Position numbers and translations under genes: made by a program. Shown one piece after another: positions 1 to 5,479 of a stretch of 7,256 nucleotides of DNA. Every line of letters begins with the position of its first letter. Position 1 is the stretch's first letter. Origin of the DNA: JBDTNL01 sp039933785 (GTDB lineage: Bacteria; Acidobacteriota; Thermoanaerobaculia; Multivoradales; JAGPDF01); assembly GCA_039933785.1 (NCBI GenBank), contig JBDTNL010000119.1, forward strand, positions 1 to 7,256, written 5' to 3'. The notes beneath the pieces were generated by a model. It saw nothing but the letters and a program-made list of their open reading frames with translations, had not been told where the DNA came from and did not search any database.

Positions 1-968
1 GCGGCCAGCGCGCGATCGTTCTTGCCCGCGCCGAGCAGGCCCGAGGCGTAGAGATGCACGGTGAGGAGCGGTGTGGCGGGGATGTGCATCGCCTTGTCCA
101 TGATCGCGGCCGCCTCGCCGTCACGGCCCATGGCTTCGAGCACGGCGGCCTTCGTCGCCAGGGTCGAGAAGTCTTCGCGACCGAAGGAGCCGCCCCGAAA
201 CGGTTCGCTGATCGCCTTGTCCGCCCAGACCAGTGCCTCGTCGAGGTTGATCTTGGAGTCGGCGCAAAACTGCGCCGCGGTCTGCCAGTTCTGATAGTTG
301 AACCCCGGCCAGCCGAGGAGCTCTTTGCGCATGGCGTCGACGTAGAGGTCGTTCACGTTCGACACTTCGATCTTCATCGGGATGCGTTTGGTCTCCCATT
401 GCAGGAAGGCGAGGGTCGAGTCCTCTTTGCGGGTATCGAAGCCGTACATCAGGTATTCGGTGTACGGCGCCGTCTCGGGCGTCGCGGTCACGCGCAGGGC
501 GTCGTATTTGGAGTCGTACTGGAAGCTACCCCACCCCGTGGTCTGGTTAGAAAAGATCCACGTCCACGGACCGTCCTTGTCGAGCTCGACGAAGAGCGCG
601 TAGGTGCCGGCCTTCAACTCCTTGCCTTCGACCTTCACGTCGTTGGAAATGGTGAAGGTCGTACTCTCGTTGGCGCCCGCCCGCCATGGCGTCGCGCGCG
701 ACGGGCCGAAGCCCTCGTCGAAGAAGCCGTACTTCACGAGCTCGCCCCAGATGTGGCCCTTGCGGTCGGCGCCGCCCGAGCCGTGCACGCTGGGGCTGTG
801 GTAGTCGATCGAGATCTTGACCGGCCCCACCCATTGCGAGACCTCGGCCCGTTGGCTCCGGCCGTTGCCGCCCGGGGGGAGTGACAATTCGGACAACTGC
901 TGCCCCCAGGCGATCGCCTCCGAGAACAGAACGGCGAACAGGGAAAGAACGGCCATTTTGTTTTTCAT
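1..968 (-). CDS. Secreted DUF2911 protein with C-terminal helical (TPR-like) repeats, 3' end outside window
   Basis: The frame is open from an ATG at 968 to the left edge: 322 codons are visible and the C-terminus is missing. Residues 1-22 form a signal peptide (MKNKMAVLSLFAVLF, then a small-residue stretch AIAWG), so export is expected. Residues about 30-200 match DUF2911: S-x-R-AEVSQ at the start, IDYHSPSVHG (54-63), HIWGELVKYG (72-81) and WRAGANEST (95-103), then VEGKELKAGTYALF (113-126). The longer loop between VHG and IWG, and the one before WRAGAN, recall a familiar subclass of the family. Residues about 205-322 are alpha-helical and TPR-like, with NLDEALVWADKAI and an 'LATKAAVLEAMGRDGEAAAIMDKA' type repeat (described, not quoted in full), as is usual for long DUF2911 proteins. 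The biochemical function of DUF2911 is not known to me. No strong Shine-Dalgarno precedes the ATG; Met5 is an alternative start but would lose basic residues of the signal peptide. The gene lies 92 nt downstream of the PilZ gene on the same strand. Confidence 0.9.
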   Translation of the reverse strand, partial: MKNKMAVLSLFAVLFSEAIAWGQQLSELSLPPGGNGRSQRAEVSQWVGPVKISIDYHSPSVHGSGGADRKGHIWGELVKYGFFDEGFGPSRATPWRAGANESTTFTISNDVKVEGKELKAGTYALFVELDKDGPWTWIFSNQTTGWGSFQYDSKYDALRVTATPETAPYTEYLMYGFDTRKEDSTLAFLQWETKRIPMKIEVSNVNDLYVDAMRKELLGWPGFNYQNWQTAAQFCADSKINLDEALVWADKAISEPFRGGSFGREDFSTLATKAAVLEAMGRDGEAAAIMDKAMHIPATPLLTVHLYASGLLGAGKNDRALA

Positions 969-1029
969 CCGAAGACATACGGCGAGGCGTGGCCGATTGT
1001 TCGGCGGACTGGTGCGAACGGTTGGCTGG

Positions 1030-1059
1030 GGCGATCGAACGGCGGCGATCGAACGGCGG
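1030..1059. repeat. 14-bp tandem duplication in the gap between the PilZ and DUF2911 genes
   Basis: The 13-mer gcgatcgaacggc occurs at 1031-1043 and again at 1045-1057. The 14-bp period is kept from 1030 to 1059, giving slightly more than two copies. Each unit contains the palindrome CGATCG. It lies immediately downstream of the PilZ stop codon (minus strand) and upstream of the DUF2911 start. It could be a replication-slippage duplication or a paired protein-binding site; nothing in the sequence decides between them. Confidence 0.7.
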
Positions 1060-1060
1060 G

Positions 1061-1441
1061 CTAGGCGCGGACTTCGGGCAGGATGCAACTCCAGATGCCG
1101 CTGCTGTCGTCGCGGTCGATGTCGACGAAAGCCATGCCGGCGAAGAACCTCATGACCGGACGGTCCGTTTCGCGTTCGACTAGACGAGCCGCGCTCCACT
1201 TGACCTCGGCCTCGACCATGGCGACGCAGCGTCCATGGCGGAGCTCCAAGAAGCAGTGCTCGCCGGTCGTCACCTCGCCGGCGACCTCCGCGGAGAGTCC
1301 AGTCAGACTGAGGTCGAGGACCTTCACATCGCCGGGCGAGCGCAGGGTTCCGCGAATGCCGGGAATCGTCCGTCGCGGGTAGCGGCGCCGATCCGAAGGT
1401 CCCGGCTGGGGCCTGGTCGAGGCGATTCGAGGTGTCTCCAC
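1061..1441 (-). CDS. PilZ domain protein (probable c-di-GMP effector)
   Basis: This is a 126-aa single-domain protein. PilZ domains bind cyclic di-GMP and pass the signal to motility, exopolysaccharide or envelope functions. The two binding signatures are both present: the arginine motif RRRYPRR at 18-24 (R19-x3-R23 and R20-x3-R24) and the DLSLTG motif at 43-48 (D-x-S-x-x-G). Between and after them come the beta-barrel strands: IRGTLRS, VKVLDLS, GLSAEV, HCFLELR, AMVEAEVKW and a terminal FFAGMAFVDID. The length is normal for a stand-alone PilZ protein. The start is GTG at 1441, since no ATG lies before the arginine motif; a modest GGAA precedes it by about six bases. There is no signal peptide or membrane segment, so it should be cytoplasmic. 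The first about 17 residues are a proline- and arginine-rich tail. No cyclase, phosphodiesterase or flagellar or pilus gene is adjacent, so the output is unknown. Confidence 0.9.
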   Translation of the reverse strand: METPRIASTRPQPGPSDRRRYPRRTIPGIRGTLRSPGDVKVLDLSLTGLSAEVAGEVTTGEHCFLELRHGRCVAMVEAEVKWSAARLVERETDRPVMRFFAGMAFVDIDRDDSSGIWSCILPEVRA

Positions 1442-1597
1442 TGCGGTTCCGAACTAGTCCTGAAACCGTACTCCAGCCGGTGTCATGAAGCAACTCCGCG
1501 TAGTCCCTCTATCGGCAGGAGTAGTATCGAACTAGTTTGGCCCGACTGAGGGCCCGCTCCGGGTCTCCAACTCGGTTGAGTTTAGAGAGGCCTCGAA
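1442..1597. promoter_or_regulatory. Divergent intergenic region with repeated cgaactagt motif
   Basis: This 156-nt gap separates the minus-strand PilZ gene from the plus-strand membrane-protein gene, so it should hold promoters for both. The 9-mer cgaactagt occurs at 1450-1458 and 1528-1536, 78 bp apart start to start. The second copy sits in an 8-bp palindrome, aactagtt (1530-1537). A TAGTAT (1522-1527) resembles a -10 box for the plus-strand gene, but I find no convincing -35 partner. A short GC-rich imperfect hairpin is possible around 1548-1566. The plus-strand gene has a clear purine-rich ribosome binding site, agagagg, at 1584-1590. Operator function of the repeated motif is inference only. 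Confidence 0.4.
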
Positions 1598-2188
1598 ATG
1601 CTTTCGCCGTTGCTGTGGACCGCATTCATCGTTCTATTCGGACTTTCCAGGCTGAGACTGGGGCAAACCGGCGGAACGCGCGACCGTGGCGTGCTCCTCT
1701 TGTTCGCCCTCGGCGCCACCACGATTCTCGCCACGGGGTTGCTGGTCGGCTGGCTCGGCGCAGGGTTGATGCTCGTGGGATGGTTGGCGCTGCCGTACGT
1801 GGTTCAGCCTCTGGTCGAACGCCTGGCGGGCGGGGGGAAGTCCAAGAAGAAGGGCGCCGAACCGAACACGCAAGGACTGCGCATGGGGCGGCTCGATCGC
1901 GGAGAGCTGTCGCTCGCCGACTACTTCAACGAAGGCCGTCAGGACGACAACGACGTGCGCAAGCGGCTAGAGACCCTGGCGGCGCGCCGCGACATCTCGG
2001 AGGTCCTCAGCAAGAACCGGATTTCCATGCCGCAGTTCTTCGCCCTGCACGAGCAGTTGATCAAGGTCCGCGAGCTCGAATGGGCCATCCTCGGCACGCC
2101 GAGCGAGCTCGAGCACCTGATCCTCCTCACCGCGGGCGCCAAGACCACGACCGAGATCGGCAACGCCTTCCGCAAGCGCCAGCGTTGA
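1598..2188 (+). CDS. Hypothetical membrane protein with soluble helical C-terminal half
   Basis: I do not recognise the family of this 196-aa protein. The ATG at 1598 is supported by agagagg at 1584-1590, seven bases upstream. The N-terminal half is hydrophobic, with three candidate membrane segments: about 5-17, 31-53 and 55-73. The second and third are separated by only a short turn, which suggests a hairpin. A basic linker follows (81-85, KSKKK), which by the positive-inside rule places the C-terminal half in the cytoplasm. Residues about 95-196 are soluble, charged and probably all-helical, including LSLADYFNEG, DVRKRLETLAARRDISEVL and ELEWAILGTPSELEHLILL, and end in a basic RKRQR tail. 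No catalytic or metal motif is visible. It stands alone: 156 nt downstream of the divergent start region and 123 nt before the next gene. A role as a membrane-anchored adaptor would be speculation. Confidence 0.8.
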   Translation: MLSPLLWTAFIVLFGLSRLRLGQTGGTRDRGVLLLFALGATTILATGLLVGWLGAGLMLVGWLALPYVVQPLVERLAGGGKSKKKGAEPNTQGLRMGRLDRGELSLADYFNEGRQDDNDVRKRLETLAARRDISEVLSKNRISMPQFFALHEQLIKVRELEWAILGTPSELEHLILLTAGAKTTTEIGNAFRKRQR

Positions 2189-2232
2189 GTCGCTGCCTTA
2201 GTAGTCAGGAAACTGACAGCGAGCTGACTTGC

Positions 2233-2262
2233 TTGGCGGACGCTCCTGGGGCGCGGTAGGAT
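2233..2262 (+). promoter_or_regulatory. Weak candidate promoter for the DUF4242 gene
   Basis: TTGGCG (2233-2238) and TAGGAT (2257-2262) each match the sigma70 consensus at four of six positions, with an 18-nt spacer. Transcription would begin near 2269, giving a leader of about 43 nt. The gap also has a small hairpin upstream, gtcag-gaaa-ctgac (2204-2217), without a T-tract. Both calls are weak in DNA of this GC content. Confidence 0.25.
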
Positions 2263-2298
2263 GCAGCGCAGCATGTCAATGCGCGCATAGATGAGCGC

Positions 2299-2304
2299 AA
2301 GGAG
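2299..2304 (+). promoter_or_regulatory. Ribosome binding site that fixes the DUF4242 start
   Basis: The near-perfect Shine-Dalgarno aaggag lies seven bases before the ATG at 2312. An in-frame ATG at 2291 would place this sequence inside the coding region, so 2312 is the better start. Confidence 0.8.
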
Positions 2305-2311
2305 ACCTTCG

Positions 2312-2584
2312 ATGCCCCGCTATATGGTGGAAAGAACGTTCCCCGCCGGACTCCAGATCCCCCTCACCGCCGACGGTGCGGCCGCGTGTCAGACCGTCGT
2401 GGCGCACAACGCCGAGGACGGCGTGACCTGGGTGCACTCCTACGTCACCGCGGACAAGAGCAAGACCTTCTGCGTTTACGACGGTCCCAGCCCGGAAGCG
2501 ATCCGCCGCGTCGCCGAGAAGAACAAGCTGCCGGTGGACAAGATCTCGCTGGTGAGCGTGCTGGACCCGTACTTCTATCGCTAA
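2312..2584 (+). CDS. DUF4242 / SCO4226-like small ferredoxin-fold protein
   Basis: This 90-aa protein begins MPRYMVERTFP, the usual N-terminus of DUF4242 proteins. Further signature blocks are ACQTVVAHNAEDGVTWVHSYV (25-45, written here as a block of 21 conserved-type positions with H32, N33, W40 and H42), KTFCVYDGPSPEAIRR (51-66) and a C-terminal LDPYFYR. The alternation of strands and helices fits a compact alpha/beta, dimeric alpha-beta barrel or ferredoxin-like fold. The best known relative, Streptomyces coelicolor SCO4226, was described as a nickel-binding protein. Whether this copy binds metal is inference; His32, His42, Cys26 and Cys54 are candidate ligands. There is no signal peptide, so it should be cytoplasmic. 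It is monocistronic by spacing, with a perfect hairpin 20 nt after the stop. The family is confident; the cellular role is unknown. Confidence 0.92.
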   Translation: MPRYMVERTFPAGLQIPLTADGAAACQTVVAHNAEDGVTWVHSYVTADKSKTFCVYDGPSPEAIRRVAEKNKLPVDKISLVSVLDPYFYR

Positions 2585-2603
2585 TCCCTTGCACCCTCGG
2601 GAA

Positions 2604-2631
2604 ACCCGGGCAGGCAGCGACCTGCCCGGGT
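2604..2631 (+). terminator. Perfect 11-bp hairpin after the DUF4242 gene
   Basis: acccgggcagg (2604-2614) pairs exactly with cctgcccgggt (2621-2631) across a six-base loop, cagcga. It starts 20 nt past the DUF4242 stop codon. No T-run follows, so it may be a non-canonical terminator or a 3'-end stabilising hairpin rather than a classical intrinsic terminator. Confidence 0.55.
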
Positions 2632-2663
2632 CCGTCCACCTCGGACCGTTGAACAATCACCTG

Positions 2664-2692
2664 GCACCTGACCAACAGCACCTGACCAACAG
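2664..2692. repeat. 14-bp tandem duplication upstream of the heme-protein promoter
   Basis: The unit gcacctgaccaaca occurs at 2664-2677 and again, directly abutting, at 2678-2691, with one further matching base. A third CACCTG lies just before it (2658-2663). The array ends seven bases before the candidate -35 box, so it could be a paired activator site; it could also be simple slippage. Confidence 0.7.
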
Positions 2693-2698
2693 GCATCC

Positions 2699-2728
2699 TT
2701 GTCAACGAGTCGCGGGCAAGGCTAATAT
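2699..2728 (+). promoter_or_regulatory. Candidate sigma70-type promoter of the HzsA-related gene
   Basis: TTGTCA (2699-2704) matches five of six -35 positions. TAATAT (2723-2728) matches four of six -10 positions, with an 18-nt spacer. The site is a locally AT-richer island in a GC-rich gap. It would start transcription near 2735, giving a leader of about 55 nt to the ATG at 2791. Confidence 0.45.
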
Positions 2729-2790
2729 GCGCGCATTGCTATTCATTCGGCGCGCGAGTGACCGCCCGCCCAGTCGCTCGAGAGAGGCCC

Positions 2791-5376
2791 ATGCGCCCTA
2801 TTCGCACTCTTTTGCTCGCCCTGACCGCCTCGCTCGCGTTCGCTGGCGGTGCCTCCGCGGCTCGTCCCTATCCGATCCTGTTCGTGACCCAGCCTCCGTT
2901 CCCTGGCGATTTCACCAGCATGAACGCGGTCTTCGGCAACCAGCATCCGGATCTTCAGTCTTCGAACCGCGGCGGCGACTTGTGGGTTCTCTATCCTAAC
3001 GATCACCTGAAGAACCTGACGGCGACCGCTGGGCGGGGTGTCTCCGGCTTCCAGGGCGCCACTTCGATCGCGGTGCGGGAGCCCTCGGTTTCGTGGGACG
3101 GCACCAAGGCGCTCTTCAGCATGGTGGTGGGCGCACCGAGCCAGCAGTTTCAAGTGCAGACCTACTACTGGCAGATCTACGAAGTGATCGGCCTGGGAGA
3201 GGGCGACCCGGTGACCATCAACCGCGTGCCGCACCAGCCGGTGAACTACAACAACGTCAGTCCGCTCTACGGCACCGACGGACGCATCCTCTTCACCTCG
3301 GACCGGCCGCGCGATGGCATGTCGCACCTCTATCCGCAGCTCGACGAGTACGAATCGGCGCCCACGGTCACCGGTGTCTGGAGCCTCGATCCCACGACCG
3401 GGGACCTCCACTTGCTCAACCACACCGTGTCGGGAGTCTTCTCGCCATCGATCGATAGCTCGGGCCGGCTGGTGTTCATCCGCTGGGATCATCTCCAACG
3501 CGACCAGCAGGCCGACGCGGACCACACGCAGCCGGTCGGCGCGGGCCAGAACGGGACCTTTAACTACGTCGACGAGACAGCGGCCTCGGCCTTCGCCAAC
3601 ACCCGCAACGAGGTCTTCCCCGAGCCCCGTACGCCGCGCACCGACCTGCTCGCCACCATGCCCGGCGTCGAGGGCCAGGAGTTCAACCAGTTCTTCCCCT
3701 GGGCGATGAACGAGGACGGCACCAACGAGGAGACGGTCAACCACCTCGGAAGGCACGACTTCGCGGGCTATTTCGATCGCGCCTTCACCAACGATGCGAA
3801 CATCGTGGAGTTCATTCCTCCCGGCGTCATCGGCCGGCAGAACGCCAATCCGCTGGTGAACTTCATCCAGATGCGTGAGAGCCCGACGGCGGCGGGCCGC
3901 TTCTTCGGCGTCGACGCGCCGGAGTTCGGGACACACGCGGCGGGGCAGATCGTCTCCTTCGATGCCGCCCTCGGGGCGCGCGCCGATCAGGTGCTGGTGA
4001 CGTACTGGACGCATCGCGACACCTCGTTCGCCACCCCGCCCGCGGGCCAACCCACCCCCAACCAGAGCGGCATGTATCGCAATCCGCTGCCACTCTCGGA
4101 CGGTACAGTCGTCGTGTCGCACAGCCCGTACACCTTTGGCGACAGCAACTCCGGCTCAACCGCAAACCCCGTTTCGCACTACGACTTCCGCCTGAAGGCG
4201 CTCAATCTCGTCGCCGGCGGGGGCTCACTCGCCGGGGCGCGGCTCATTCCCGCCGGCATCTCGAAGACCCTCTCCTACTTCGACCCCGACGCCCTGGTGA
4301 GTTACTCGGGTCCGCTCTGGGAGCTCGATCCGGTCGAGATCAAGGCACGCACCAAACCGACCACCACCGCCTTCGCGCTCGACCCGGTCGAGCAAGGCGT
4401 CTTCACCGCCGCCGGGGTGAGCCTGCCCGCGTTTCGCACCTGGCTCAAGGCCCGCGACCTGGCCTTGATCGTGACCCGCAACGTGACCACACGGGATGCC
4501 TTCGATTTCCAGCAACCCTTCAACTTGCGAGTGCTCAACACCACCACGCAGACGGTGCACGGCCCCGGAACGATCTACGACGTCGCGCACCTGCAGATCG
4601 TGCAGGCCGACCAGATCCGCGGCATGGGCGGCATGGTCAATCCGCGCCCCGGCCGGCGGCCGATCGCCCAATTCCTGCACGAGCCCTCGGTGCAGAACCC
4701 TCCCGATGCGAGTGGCCCCCCGGGCAGCGTCGCCGTCGCGTCGGACGGCTCGATCGCGGCATTCGTCCCGGCGCACCGAGCGGTCTCCTGGCAGCTGACC
4801 GACGGCAACGGCAAGCCGGTCGTCCACGAACGCTACTGGCTCACCATGCAACCCGGCGAGATCCGCACCTGCACCTCGTGCCACGGCATGAGCCACTTCG
4901 ATCAAGCGGGCAATCTGCCGCCGACCAACCCGCCGCAGGCCTTGGCCAATCTCCTGCAGTATTGGCAAGCGAACCTGGTGACGACCCCGCCGGCCGGGGA
5001 GGGCTTCTTCGCCGTCGCTCCCTGCCGCTTGCTCGACACGCGCAAACCCGACGGCGCCGCGGGCGGACCGTTCCTCGACGGCCTCGGCACCCGCACGCTG
5101 CTCGCGGGAACGCGCTGTGGCATCCCCGGCAACGCCAAGGCGCTGTCGTTCAACGTCACGGTGACCGGCGCCTCCACGGCCGGCAACCTGGTGATGTATG
5201 CCGGTGACGACGCCGTCCAACCCAATACTTCGACCATCAGCTTTGGCGCCGGCACCACGCGGGCCAACAACTCGGTGCTCAAGCTGTCGGCCGACGGCGC
5301 GGCGACGCTCAAGATCCACAACAACGGAGCGAGCGCGCTCCACGTGATCGTCGACGTCAACGGCTACTTCCAGTAG
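2791..5376 (+). CDS. Secreted HzsA-related protein: beta-propeller, single c-type heme, C-terminal DTR/GYF domain
   Basis: This 861-aa protein starts at ATG 2791, preceded by gagagagg (2780-2787). This start gives a clean signal peptide (MRPIRTLLLALTASLAFA, probable cleavage after ASA at 21-23), so it is exported. Residues about 25-480 look like a PD40/WD40-type beta-propeller: PILFVTQPP, EPSVSWDGTKALFS (97-110), SPLYGTDGRILFTSDRP (157-173) and SPSIDSSGRLVFIRWD (218-233). LWELDPVE (509-516) follows. Residues about 645-700 resemble the middle domain of hydrazine synthase alpha and its relatives: VASDGSIAAFVPA (649-661), WQL, MQPGE (686-690), then the only heme c motif, C694-T-S-C697-H698. Residues 739-861 are a separate beta-rich domain opening with APCRLLDTR and ending DVNGYFQ, common in secreted Acidobacteriota proteins. 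The single heme and the lack of neighbouring HZS subunits argue against hydrazine synthesis; an electron-transfer or redox role in the periplasm or at the cell surface is inferred. It appears monocistronic. Confidence 0.85.
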   Translation: MRPIRTLLLALTASLAFAGGASAARPYPILFVTQPPFPGDFTSMNAVFGNQHPDLQSSNRGGDLWVLYPNDHLKNLTATAGRGVSGFQGATSIAVREPSVSWDGTKALFSMVVGAPSQQFQVQTYYWQIYEVIGLGEGDPVTINRVPHQPVNYNNVSPLYGTDGRILFTSDRPRDGMSHLYPQLDEYESAPTVTGVWSLDPTTGDLHLLNHTVSGVFSPSIDSSGRLVFIRWDHLQRDQQADADHTQPVGAGQNGTFNYVDETAASAFANTRNEVFPEPRTPRTDLLATMPGVEGQEFNQFFPWAMNEDGTNEETVNHLGRHDFAGYFDRAFTNDANIVEFIPPGVIGRQNANPLVNFIQMRESPTAAGRFFGVDAPEFGTHAAGQIVSFDAALGARADQVLVTYWTHRDTSFATPPAGQPTPNQSGMYRNPLPLSDGTVVVSHSPYTFGDSNSGSTANPVSHYDFRLKALNLVAGGGSLAGARLIPAGISKTLSYFDPDALVSYSGPLWELDPVEIKARTKPTTTAFALDPVEQGVFTAAGVSLPAFRTWLKARDLALIVTRNVTTRDAFDFQQPFNLRVLNTTTQTVHGPGTIYDVAHLQIVQADQIRGMGGMVNPRPGRRPIAQFLHEPSVQNPPDASGPPGSVAVASDGSIAAFVPAHRAVSWQLTDGNGKPVVHERYWLTMQPGEIRTCTSCHGMSHFDQAGNLPPTNPPQALANLLQYWQANLVTTPPAGEGFFAVAPCRLLDTRKPDGAAGGPFLDGLGTRTLLAGTRCGIPGNAKALSFNVTVTGASTAGNLVMYAGDDAVQPNTSTISFGAGTTRANNSVLKLSADGAATLKIHNNGASALHVIVDVNGYFQ

Positions 5377-5389
5377 TCGATCGAAACAC

Positions 5390-5450
5390 CTCCTCACCGG
5401 ATCGAATCGTCCCGGTGAGGAGCGCATGGTCGGGGCCTTTGTTTGATTTT
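5390..5450 (+). terminator. Probable terminator after the HzsA-related gene
   Basis: ctcctcaccgg (5390-5400) pairs perfectly with ccggtgaggag (5412-5422) around an 11-nt loop, starting 14 nt after the stop codon. A T-rich stretch, cctttgtttgatttt, follows only at 5436-5450, about 14 nt beyond the stem. The stem is strong but the distance to the T-tract is unusual, so termination efficiency is uncertain. Confidence 0.6.
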
Positions 5451-5479
5451 CGAGGTCCGAGCACATAGCCTGCCTCGTC

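Noticed and set aside
54..884. Long plus-strand open frame (276 codons)
   Set aside because: It is antisense to the DUF2911 gene, has an arginine/valine/glycine-rich composition typical of GC-rich shadow frames, and has no recognisable domain.
993..1025. Possible hairpin upstream of the DUF2911 gene
   Set aside because: The 11-bp pairing relies on three G-T wobbles on the plus strand, which become mismatches in the minus-strand transcript that would matter.
2291..2311. Earlier ATG for the DUF4242 gene
   Set aside because: It has no ribosome binding site of its own and would bury aaggag within the coding region; the family normally begins MPRY.
2758..2790. Earlier GTG start for the HzsA-related gene
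   Set aside because: It would add an arginine-rich stretch before the signal peptide. The ATG at 2791 has a purine-rich site just upstream and a textbook signal sequence.
2743..4122. Minus-strand open frame of 459 codons
   Set aside because: It lies opposite the HzsA-related gene, and its translation is rich in R, V, G, E and H without any domain. The plus strand has a signal peptide and clear motifs.
2791..5376. Annotation as true hydrazine synthase subunit alpha
   Set aside because: There is only one CxxCH motif, a foreign C-terminal domain, and no beta or gamma subunit or other anammox gene in the window.
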